Shown: positions 17,380 to 24,409 of the stretch, one piece after another
How positions within the stretch are numbered: position 1 is the first letter of the stretch
How the letters are laid out: each line of letters starts with the position of its first letter
Source of the DNA: Paraburkholderia azotifigens
GTDB lineage: Bacteria; Pseudomonadota; Gammaproteobacteria; Burkholderiales; Burkholderiaceae
DNA length: 64,000 bases
Direction of reading: 5' to 3'
Assembly (NCBI RefSeq): GCF_007995085.1
Contig: NZ_VOQS01000005.1
Location: 496,001 to 560,000, forward strand
The notes under the pieces: generated by a model
Told to the model about the DNA's origin: nothing
Seen by the model: the letters and a program-made list of their open reading frames with translations, nothing else
Databases searched by the model: none
Made by a program: the position numbers and the translations under genes

Positions 17380-18174
17380 ATGAAGACTCATCGTATGCTG
17401 TGCTTTGGACGTCACGACGATAGCGGCAATGCCGCGCTCGTCGTCGAAGACCCGGCGCTGACTGAACCTGAGCGGCTGATGTTCGCTCGACAGCAAGACG
17501 CCAGCGCGACCGTATTCGTCGATGCGAATTCGACAGGCGACACGCAACTCGATTTCTACTACCCGCACGCCCGCAGCCCGCTTTGTCTGCATGCAACGCT
17601 TGCAGCGAGCGCGGTTTTCTTCGAGCGCCATCCGGAGACGTTAAAGGTCCGGTTCGTGACGGGCATGCATCGGCAGGTGCTCGAAGTCGAGCGCATCGAA
17701 GCACATATTTTCGTCGGCACGAGTGCGCAGCGTTGCCCCGACCTGGCCATCGATATCGCGGAAGTGACCCAGTTGCTTTGCATCGAAGCGCGTGAGCTGA
17801 AGGGACTTCCTCGACTCGCATCGGTTGGCAGCGCCAAGCTGCTGGTCGAGGTGGCGGAGCCTTCCGCGCTTGCCGCGTTGAGTCCCGATCTGCCCGGCAT
17901 CGCCAACTGGAGCCGCAAGCACGGCGTGTCGGGCATGTACGCGTATTGCCGCGTCGGTGACGATGTCTACGCGGGGCGGAACTTCAATCATCTGGAGCCG
18001 CGTTTCGAAGATGCCGCGACGGGCGTGGCGGCCGGCGCGCTCGCCTTGTCGCTGGAGCGGAGCATCACGCTGCTGCAAGGCGATGCACTCGGCCAGCCAT
18101 GCACGCTGCTGGCGCGATACACGAACGGCGCCGTGCAAGTCGGCGGACGGGCCGTCAGGCGCGAACCTTCTTAG
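17380..18174 (+). CDS. PhzF-like isomerase family protein lacking the catalytic glutamate
   Basis: A 264-residue protein of the PhzF/diaminopimelate-epimerase-like fold. It keeps the family framework: GNAALVV near the start, LHATLAASAVFF (normally CGHAT) and EDAATGVAAGALA (normally DPATGSA). The position of the catalytic glutamate, usually in an SETxF motif, reads ASATVF with alanine at residue 43. The protein may therefore be a non-enzymatic or mechanistically different member. Its stop overlaps the convergent sigma-factor stop by 4 bases. A RidA-like gene diverges upstream. Confidence 0.8.
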   Translation: MKTHRMLCFGRHDDSGNAALVVEDPALTEPERLMFARQQDASATVFVDANSTGDTQLDFYYPHARSPLCLHATLAASAVFFERHPETLKVRFVTGMHRQVLEVERIEAHIFVGTSAQRCPDLAIDIAEVTQLLCIEARELKGLPRLASVGSAKLLVEVAEPSALAALSPDLPGIANWSRKHGVSGMYAYCRVGDDVYAGRNFNHLEPRFEDAATGVAAGALALSLERSITLLQGDALGQPCTLLARYTNGAVQVGGRAVRREPS

Positions 18175-19448
18175 CGCCGGCTCGCCGCCGCCGACAACTT
18201 CAGCCGCTTACGCTGCAAAAACCGCCGCACAGCCGGATCGCGTTCGAGACCGATCGCGAGATCGTACGCACTGAGTGCGTCCGCCGTTGCACCCGTACGC
18301 GCGAGCAGGTTGGCGCGCGCCGCCCAGTACGGCTGGTAATCGGCGAGCCGCGGATCGTCCGCATACGGCGCGAGCGCATCGAGCGCCGCTTGCGGGCCGT
18401 CGCGCTCGGCGAGCGCGAGCGCGCGGTTCACGGCAACCACAGGCGACGCCGCGATCGCGAGCAGCGCATCGTAGAGTTGCACGACCTCATCCCAGTTCGG
18501 ACGACGGGTACGGCAGCGATGCACATGTGCCGACTGCAGCGCCGCTTCGAGCTGAAACCGTCCGATCGCATTGAACGCGTTCGCGTGTCGCAGCAACGTG
18601 TCGGCGGCGTCGATCATCGGCGCATTCCATGTCGCGGGATCCTGGGCCGACAGCGGCACATAGTCGCCCGCTGCATCGCGCCGCGCGTCGCAACGCGCTT
18701 GCGCATAGAGCATCAGCGCGAGCAGGCCGAGCGCTTCGGGTTCGTCGGGCAGCAGTTCGACGAGCAGATGCGCAAGAAACAGCGCTTCGTCCGTCAGATC
18801 GCGCCGCTCCGTATCGCCGCCCACGGGGTCGGTCCAGCCTTCGGCATACGCCGCATAGACGGCTTCGAGCACGGCGGCGAGCCGGTCGGGCCATTCCTCG
18901 CGCTCGGGCACGCTGAACGGAATGCCTGCTTCGCGAATCTTGCTCTTGGCCCGCACGAGGCGCTTGCTCATCGCGGCGGGCGACATCAGGAAGGCCGACG
19001 CAATCGTCTTCGCTTCGAGCCCCAGCACCGCCTGCAGCATCAGCGGCGTGCGGATCGCGGCATCGAGGGCAGGGTGCGTGCACGCGAACAGCAGCGCCAG
19101 CCGCCCGTCGGGCAATGCGCCCGCTTCGTGCTCGTCGATCTCGTCGGTGAGAATCGCGAGCTGGTTTGCGACATCGTCGCCGATGCGCCGATGGCGCGCA
19201 CCGTCGATCGCCCGGCGGCGCGCCACCGTCATCAGCCACGCTTCGGGATTCGCCGGGCAGCCGCGTTCAGGCCAGTTGGCGAGCGCGGCTGCGAACGCGT
19301 CGGCCAGCGCGTCCTCGGCTGCGGCGATATCGCGCGTGCGCATCGCCAGCAGCGCGACGAGCTTGCCGTAGCTGCGGCGGGCGACCGCCTCGGCGATCGC
19401 CCGCGCGGCGCGGTCAAGGTCGCGCCCGCCGCCGCCGGACGGGTTCAT
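18171..19448 (-). CDS. ECF sigma factor, ECF42-like, with C-terminal extension
   Basis: A 425-residue extracytoplasmic-function sigma factor. Region 2 (AAEDALADAFAAALANWPERG and EAWLMTVARRRAIDG) and region 4 (LMLQAVLGLEAKTIASAFL followed by MSKRLVRAKSKIREAGI) occupy residues 20-190. The other 230 residues are helical and TPR-like, ending in AYDLAIGLERDPAVRRFLQRK. This extension and the adjacent DGPF/YCII gene are the hallmark of the ECF42 group, which lacks a classical anti-sigma factor. The start overlaps the DGPF gene stop by 4 bases (ATGA), so the two are coupled. Signal and targets are unknown. Confidence 0.9.
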   Translation of the reverse strand: MNPSGGGGRDLDRAARAIAEAVARRSYGKLVALLAMRTRDIAAAEDALADAFAAALANWPERGCPANPEAWLMTVARRRAIDGARHRRIGDDVANQLAILTDEIDEHEAGALPDGRLALLFACTHPALDAAIRTPLMLQAVLGLEAKTIASAFLMSPAAMSKRLVRAKSKIREAGIPFSVPEREEWPDRLAAVLEAVYAAYAEGWTDPVGGDTERRDLTDEALFLAHLLVELLPDEPEALGLLALMLYAQARCDARRDAAGDYVPLSAQDPATWNAPMIDAADTLLRHANAFNAIGRFQLEAALQSAHVHRCRTRRPNWDEVVQLYDALLAIAASPVVAVNRALALAERDGPQAALDALAPYADDPRLADYQPYWAARANLLARTGATADALSAYDLAIGLERDPAVRRFLQRKRLKLSAAASRR

Positions 19449-19816
19449 GCACCGGATGGCGCGTCGTAAGGAGCGGTCCAGACGGGACGCACTTCCATCG
19501 CGCCATGCGCCGCGCCGGGACAGCGCGACGCCCACGCGATCGCCGCATCCAGGTTCGGCACGTCGATCAGGTAGTAGCCGGCGAGCTGCTCCTTCGAATC
19601 GGAGAATGGTCCGTCGAGCACCTGCGGTTTGGTGTCCACGAGGCGCACCGTGGTCGCCGAGTTCGACTGTTGCAGCCGGTTCGCGCCGACCAGCGCGCCC
19701 GCCTTCTTCAGCGATTCGGTGTACGCCTGATACGCCGCGACGCCTTGCTGCCGCTCGCTATCCGTCATCTGGCTCCAGCGGGTTTCTTCCGAATAGATCA
19801 TCAACAGATATTGCAT
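19445..19816 (-). CDS. YCII/DGPF-domain protein paired with ECF sigma factor
   Basis: A 123-residue protein of the YCII-related family. It starts MQYLLMIYSEETRW and contains the name-giving DGPF at residues 68-71, then EQLAGYYLIDVPNLDAAIAWA, and ends near MEVRPVW, all standard for this family. GGAGG lies just before the chosen ATG; an upstream in-frame ATG is less likely. DGPF proteins are genetically linked to ECF42 sigma factors and are thought to be their targets or partners; biochemical activity is not established. Confidence 0.9.
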   Translation of the reverse strand: MQYLLMIYSEETRWSQMTDSERQQGVAAYQAYTESLKKAGALVGANRLQQSNSATTVRLVDTKPQVLDGPFSDSKEQLAGYYLIDVPNLDAAIAWASRCPGAAHGAMEVRPVWTAPYDAPSGA

Positions 19817-19941
19817 ATGAGCCTCCGTCATGGGGTTGAGGCGGGCAAATTGCATCGGCCCGTCATCACAATGACGCGCGGGCCGCATGCTGACGGACAG
19901 GCAGCGTCGAAAAAAGTGCGGACGGCGCGCGGCCCGAGCGC

Positions 19942-20511
19942 TCAGGCCTTGCGCACCAGCACCACGGCGTACTTGCAGGTCCGCGCGCTTTCGTTCTTGA
20001 AGATGCAGTCGTTCGGCGGCCCGAGTTCGAGGCAGTCGCCTGCGCCCAGCTCATGCCGTTCGCCGCCTTCGATGAACACCAGCTCGCCGTCCAGCACCCA
20101 GATCAATTGCTGCGAGTGCAGATACGCCGATGCCGGCATCGGAATTTCCGTCGACGGCGGCAAATCGACTTCGACCAGATTCAGCGGCGACGCCGATTTC
20201 GGCGACACGTGACGCCGCACGTAGCCGCTTTGCGGATCGACCCATAACGGCTGATCGGCGAGCCGCAGCAGGCGCCCGTCTTCCAGCTCCGCGAGCGCGA
20301 GCAGCGCCGACATGCTCATGCCGAACGCGCCCGCGAGCTTGGCCAGCAAGGACGCGGTCGGGCTGCTTTCGCCGCGCTCGACCTTGTGCACCATCGCCCG
20401 CGACACGCCGGATTTTTCTGCGAGACTGGTCAGCGACCAGCCACGGCTCTCCCGTTCGGCGCGAATGCGGGTGCCGATGCGCAGATCTACGTTGTCTACT
20501 ATATTGTCCAT
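19942..20511 (-). CDS. XRE-cupin transcriptional regulator
   Basis: A 189-residue two-domain regulator. Residues 11-70 form a Cro/C1 helix-turn-helix (RIRAERESRGWSLTSLAEKSGVSRAMVHKVERGE) and residues 110-185 form a cupin ligand-binding domain (HSQQLIWVLDGELVFIEGG, then GAGDCLELGPPNDCIFKN). This PuuR/SutR-like architecture usually senses small metabolites. It diverges from the GNAT gene with only 47 bases between starts, and an imperfect palindrome spans its own start codon, so autorepression and control of the acetyltransferase are likely. Confidence 0.92.
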   Translation of the reverse strand: MDNIVDNVDLRIGTRIRAERESRGWSLTSLAEKSGVSRAMVHKVERGESSPTASLLAKLAGAFGMSMSALLALAELEDGRLLRLADQPLWVDPQSGYVRRHVSPKSASPLNLVEVDLPPSTEIPMPASAYLHSQQLIWVLDGELVFIEGGERHELGAGDCLELGPPNDCIFKNESARTCKYAVVLVRKA

Positions 20512-20530
20512 TGGTTATACTATAGTGGAC
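20494..20530. promoter_or_regulatory. Imperfect inverted repeat over the XRE-cupin/GNAT divergent promoter
   Basis: GTCTACTATATT at 20494-20505 faces ACTATAGTGGAC at 20519-20530, matching at 10 of 12 positions when inverted. It covers the start codon of the XRE-cupin gene and the short AT-rich divergent promoter. Size and location fit the operator of the adjacent regulator. Confidence 0.6.
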
Positions 20531-20558
20531 GAATGAAGCGCTATCAAGGAGTCATCAA

Positions 20559-21083
20559 ATGCAAATTCGCGATGCAGGTCCGGAGCACATCGAAGGTATC
20601 ACGGCCATCTATAACGACGCCGTCGCGCACACGACCGCGATCTGGAACGACCAGACCGTCGATCACGCGAATCGCACCGCGTGGCTGTCCGACCGGCGCA
20701 AGGCCGGCTATCCCGTGCTCGTCGCCGTCGATGAACAGGACGCCGTGCTCGGCTATGCGTCGTTCGGCGACTGGCGCGCGTTCGATGGCTATCGTCACAC
20801 GGTCGAGCATTCGGTGTACGTGCGCGGCGATCAGCGCGGCAAGGGCCTCGGGCGAATGCTGATGCAGGCGCTGATCGTGCGGGCGCAGTCGATCGGCAAA
20901 CACGTGATGGTGGCGGGCATCGAAGCGAACAACGCGGATTCGATCCGGTTGCACGAGAAGCTCGGCTTCGAGCACGTCGGTCATCTGAAGGAAGTGGGCA
21001 TGAAGTTCGGCGCGTGGCTCGATCTGGCCTTCTTGCAATTGAAGCTCGATAACCGCCCGTCGCCCGATTCGCCCAACGCGTGA
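20559..21083 (+). CDS. GNAT N-acetyltransferase (phosphinothricin acetyltransferase-like)
   Basis: A 174-residue acetyltransferase of the Pat/Bar/MddA type, which acetylates the amino group of phosphinothricin, methionine sulfoximine or related amino acids. The family frame is clear: MQIRDAGPEHIEGITAIYNDAV, then DWRAFDGYRHTVEHSVYV, the acetyl-CoA loop RGDQRGKGLGRMLM and NNADSIRLHEKLGFEHVG. AAGGAG precedes the start. It diverges from an XRE-cupin regulator, the usual partner for such a gene. The native substrate is not determined; detoxification of a methionine-like analogue is plausible. Confidence 0.9.
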   Translation: MQIRDAGPEHIEGITAIYNDAVAHTTAIWNDQTVDHANRTAWLSDRRKAGYPVLVAVDEQDAVLGYASFGDWRAFDGYRHTVEHSVYVRGDQRGKGLGRMLMQALIVRAQSIGKHVMVAGIEANNADSIRLHEKLGFEHVGHLKEVGMKFGAWLDLAFLQLKLDNRPSPDSPNA

Positions 21084-21089
21084 CGAGGC

Positions 21090-21113
21090 CGCCGCGGCCA
21101 TCGCGCCGCGGCG
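21090..21113. terminator. GC-rich hairpin between convergent GNAT and lysR remnant
   Basis: CGCCGCGGC at 21090-21098 and GCCGCGGCG at 21105-21113 are perfect inverted repeats around a 6-base loop. It fills the 31-base gap between convergent genes, but there is no T tract, so termination is inferred from position. Confidence 0.45.
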
Positions 21114-21114
21114 T

Positions 21115-21730
21115 CTACGCTCCCGTGCGCAACGCTTCCACCACGACCGACAACGCTTTCGAATACTCGCGCCGGCTGGGATAGAAGATGTGCAAGCCGG
21201 GAAACGTGGGAAACCATTCTTCCATCACCCATTGAAGACGCCCGGCCGCGACATGCGGCTGCGCGAGGTCTTCTGGCACGAAGGCGAGCCCTGCGCCGTC
21301 GATAGCCGCATTGAGCATCTGATATGCGCCGTTGAAGGTGAACTGTCCGTCCACGCGCACCTGCATTTGCCGCTTGCCCTTGCGCAATTCCCACGCATAC
21401 AGACCGCCGCGCGTCGGCAGGCGCAACGTAATGCAGTGGTGATTCAGCAAGTCCTTCGGCTGTTTCGGCGCCGTGTGTTTTTTCAGGTACGCAGGCGAGC
21501 CGACGATCGCGAGGCGCGCGTCCGGGCCGATACGCACCGCGATCATGTCTTTCGCCAGCTGATCGCCCCAGCGCACGCCGATGTCGTAGCGCTGCGCCAC
21601 GATGTCCGTCAGCCCGTAATCGACCGCGAACTCCACGTTGATGTCGGGATAATTCGTGAGGACTTTGGCGAGGCGAGGCCACAGCACGGTGTCGACGGCG
21701 AAATCGGTCGCGGTGATGCGTATCGTGCCG
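21115..21730 (-). pseudogene. LysR regulator without its DNA-binding domain (5' truncated)
   Basis: About 205 codons encode only the effector domain of a LysR protein, from GTIRITATDFAVDTVLWPRL to GLHIFYPSRREYSKAL. The roughly 85-residue helix-turn-helix and linker are absent: reading upstream in frame gives a short unrelated stretch and then a stop at 21769-21771, which is the stop of the next gene. A GTG at 21687 could still start a 190-residue product, but it could not bind DNA. This looks like a deletion that fused the lysR 3' part to foreign sequence; a stand-alone effector domain is the less likely alternative. Confidence 0.8.
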
Positions 21731-21768
21731 AAGCTGCCCTGCGAAAATCGGCGGCCGATGGAAGGAGG

Positions 21769-22122
21769 CTAGGCGAGAGTCAGGGTCTCGACATGGAAGC
21801 GCTCGTGCGCCACCGGCGAGCTTTCCGCTGCAATGTCTTCGACCATGCGGGTGAGGCGCGCCCTGTCGGCATGATAGAGCTCAGGGTTCATGCGGCTCGC
21901 GAGCTGCATCCACACGAACAGTGCTTCATTGGCGGCTGCCGTGAAGAACACGCGTTCCTTCTCTTCCTGCCGCGAGCGCTTTTTACGGGCGGCTTTCACG
22001 TGAGCGGCAATCCGCTTTTCCATCATCAGCGTCAGCGATTCATAGTCAATGCAGTCTGCGTTCATAGCCGCTTTCGTCCCCGATCTTGCAATTGCTGCAA
22101 TGATAGGGTCGAAAAACGTCAT
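21769..22122 (-). CDS. Conserved-looking hypothetical protein
   Basis: A protein of up to 117 residues I do not recognise. It is soluble and helical: MNADCIDYESLTLMMEKRIAAHVKAARKKRSRQEEKERVFF and onward to EALFVWMQLASRMNPELYHADRARLT, with a basic central segment. The start could be 22122 (MTFFDPII) or 22065 (MNADCIDYE); neither has a strong ribosome-binding site. Its stop is immediately followed, in the same frame, by the lysR remnant, so it borders the deletion junction. Confidence 0.55.
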   Translation of the reverse strand: MTFFDPIIAAIARSGTKAAMNADCIDYESLTLMMEKRIAAHVKAARKKRSRQEEKERVFFTAAANEALFVWMQLASRMNPELYHADRARLTRMVEDIAAESSPVAHERFHVETLTLA

Positions 22123-22177
22123 GGCTTGACAGTGCGTCTCAGTTTTGGCGAACACGCAGCCGAACCGAACGTTGCGC

Positions 22178-23200
22178 TCAGTGCCGACGAAAAAGCTCTT
22201 TGGTGACTGAGGGCTGCGGCGAGGCTGTCGTTTCCGTTTGCGCGCGAGGCTGTGCCTGCGGCGTGATGGCGGCTGGCGGCGCGTCCAGCACGCTCGCCAC
22301 GGTTTCTCGTTGAATGGCTGGCGCTGCTGCCGCCCTTGCCGAAGGCCGCGGAGTCGGCGGCTCGTGGATGACGCGTTCTTCCGGCCGCGTGCTCAAGCCT
22401 GGCGACGAAGCCAACGATGTGCCCGCCGTTGCCGGGCCAGTGCGATGTTCCTTGGGCGCCTTAGGTTCAGGCGATGCCGCGCGTGGGCGCGTTTCGGTTT
22501 TGCTCGCGACATCCTGGGTACTTTTCGGCGCCTGCCGGACCAACGTCGGCGTTGGCGTTGCCTCGACGCGCTTCGCTGCCGCCTTTGCGGCTGGCGGCGG
22601 CGGTGCTTCGGCGGAAGGTCTCGCGGGCGCGGGCGGCTTGCTGCTGACAACAGTCACGCGGGGGGCGCTCGCCGCGCGATCTGCTTTGCTGTCGATCGCC
22701 GCGACGTTGCTGGCCGCGGTCGGAACGGCTGGCGGTTCGGCACGACTGCGAGGCGCATCAGCTATCTCAATGGTGGGTAGCGCCGGCGACGGCAGACGAT
22801 GTTGCGCGGCAGGACGCGGCTCTTCGTGCCTCGTGAAGCGGTGCAGCTGGCTCTGCGCGGCTTCACGTTCAGTCAGCGTCGCGTACGTGCCGAACGCAAT
22901 CACAAAGCCGAACAGGACGACCGCCACGCCTGCGCTCAGGCTCCAGTCCGGCGCGCCCGTTTCGTTGACATGCGTGATCTGTCGGGGTTTGGACCGCACG
23001 CGCACGATGACGAGGGGACGCGTGACGTCACTCGCGTGTTTCGAGGTCTTTTTTCTGGGCGCAGGGGGCGCAGCGGGCGCGGCGGCAGACGACGCGCGTT
23101 CGTCGAGCGGCGGCGCGGAATCGCCTTCGGTGGGCTGGGCGTCTTGCGCTTCGCTGCACGGCTCGCGCGACGTCGCAAGACGTTTGCGAATGATGCCCAT
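22178..23200 (-). CDS. Proline/alanine-rich single-span membrane protein
   Basis: A 340-residue protein with an 85-residue cytoplasmic-like, basic N-terminus (RKKTSKHASDVTRPLVIVRVRSKPR), one membrane span at about residues 88-108 (LSAGVAVVLFGFVIAFGTYATL) and a long low-complexity region rich in Ala, Pro, Thr, Ser and Arg. This resembles TonB-like or cell-wall-spanning proteins, but no TonB C-terminal domain is present. No catalytic motif is seen. Function unknown. Confidence 0.65.
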   Translation of the reverse strand: MGIIRKRLATSREPCSEAQDAQPTEGDSAPPLDERASSAAAPAAPPAPRKKTSKHASDVTRPLVIVRVRSKPRQITHVNETGAPDWSLSAGVAVVLFGFVIAFGTYATLTEREAAQSQLHRFTRHEEPRPAAQHRLPSPALPTIEIADAPRSRAEPPAVPTAASNVAAIDSKADRAASAPRVTVVSSKPPAPARPSAEAPPPPAAKAAAKRVEATPTPTLVRQAPKSTQDVASKTETRPRAASPEPKAPKEHRTGPATAGTSLASSPGLSTRPEERVIHEPPTPRPSARAAAAPAIQRETVASVLDAPPAAITPQAQPRAQTETTASPQPSVTKELFRRH

Positions 23201-23434
23201 ATTCGGTCTCCCCCTACCGCCGGCAAGTAGACACGTTGCGTTCTTTTCCCTGGGCCGTCAGCAGCACGGCATCGTCTGGCGCATTGCAGCACGCCGCCGC
23301 TTCTGCGGGCTATGTGCGGCGGCGCGCTCAGACGCATTCTTCGGCATGACGGCAGGTTCGTATGTGGGTCGGGGCACAAAGATCGTCTTCGGCGTGAGCG
23401 CGCACCGTCAGTAAAAAGCGCTTGCATTCCGAAT

Positions 23435-23469
23435 ATTGTTCAACAATAGTTTTCACATTGTTCAACAAT
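23435..23469. promoter_or_regulatory. Two tandem palindromes ATTGTTCAACAAT, candidate GntR operators
   Basis: The 13-base palindrome ATTGTT-C-AACAAT occurs exactly twice, at 23435-23447 and 23457-23469, 22 bases centre to centre (two helical turns). It lies 31 bases before the binding-protein start. Sites with TTGT and ACAA half-sites are typical of FadR/FCD-type GntR regulators, and one is encoded in this same operon, so autoregulation is likely. Confidence 0.75.
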
Positions 23470-23499
23470 TACCCCACGCACCCGACGAGCGAGTCCCTC

Positions 23500-24372
23500 A
23501 TGAAAGCCAGCATTTCTCCGAAGTCGGCCCTCAGGGGCCTGTCGCACACGATGAAGATCGCCGCTGCGCTCCTGCCGCTGCTTGCGGCATCGCACGCGGT
23601 GCCTGCAACTGCCGCCGGGACGGTCGCGCCCGAGCGTCTGCAGGTCGGCGCCGACCTGACGTATCCGCCTTACGACTTCCTCGACAACGGCACGCCCGCC
23701 GGTTTCGATCCCGCCTTCATGGGCAAGCTCGCGGCGCATCTGAAGCTCAAGCCGTCGTTCGTCGACACGCGCTTCGCAAACCTGATCCTCGGCGTCAACG
23801 CGAACCGCTTCGACGTGATTGCGTCCGCGCTGTACGTGACGCCCGAGCGCGCGAAGCAGATCGACTTCCTGCCGTACCTGAAAACGGGCGGCTCGCTGCT
23901 CGCGCTGAGCGGCTCGGGTTTCGCGCCGAAGACGCCGGAAGATCTGTGCGGCAAGCGGGTGAGTTCGATCAAGGGCGCGTCGTGGATCCCGAAGCTCAAC
24001 GACGTGTCGAGCAAGGTGTGTGCACCCGCCGGGCGCGGCGCGATCGACGTACGCGAGTTCGAGACCTCGCCGGAAGCGGCGCAGGCCGTTCTGTCGCATG
24101 CCGTCGATGCACAGTTCGAAGACTCCGCCGTCGCGCAGATGACGGCGAACCGGCTTGGCGGACGCGTGGCGATCACGTCGACGGCGCCGCTTTATCCCGT
24201 GGTGATCGGCCTTGGCGTGAAGAAGGGCAACGACGCATTGCTGTCGCAACTGAAGACGGCGCTCGCATCGATGAAGTCCTCGGGCGAATACGGCGCGCTG
24301 CTCAAGCAGTACAACGTCGCGGAACCCACGGTGAGTGACGTCGCGCTCGCGCTCGGCAGCGCCCAGAAATAG
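23500..24372 (+). CDS. ABC transporter substrate-binding protein (polar amino acid type)
   Basis: A 290-residue exported binding protein of solute-binding family 3. The signal sequence includes MKIAAALLPLLAASHAVPATAAG; the mature part begins RLQVGADLTYPPYDFLDNGTPAGFD, the family opening, followed by FVDTRFANLILGVNANRFDVIASALYVTPERAKQIDF. Such proteins bind amino acids, opines or similar compounds. The start at 23500 fits the signal peptide; an in-frame upstream ATG would place the operators inside the gene. It is first in the operon with the fused ABC protein and GntR gene. Confidence 0.9.
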   Translation: MKASISPKSALRGLSHTMKIAAALLPLLAASHAVPATAAGTVAPERLQVGADLTYPPYDFLDNGTPAGFDPAFMGKLAAHLKLKPSFVDTRFANLILGVNANRFDVIASALYVTPERAKQIDFLPYLKTGGSLLALSGSGFAPKTPEDLCGKRVSSIKGASWIPKLNDVSSKVCAPAGRGAIDVREFETSPEAAQAVLSHAVDAQFEDSAVAQMTANRLGGRVAITSTAPLYPVVIGLGVKKGNDALLSQLKTALASMKSSGEYGALLKQYNVAEPTVSDVALALGSAQK

Positions 24373-24409
24373 CATCGCGAGGCCGTGACGGCGAAAGAAG
24401 GGGAAGCGC

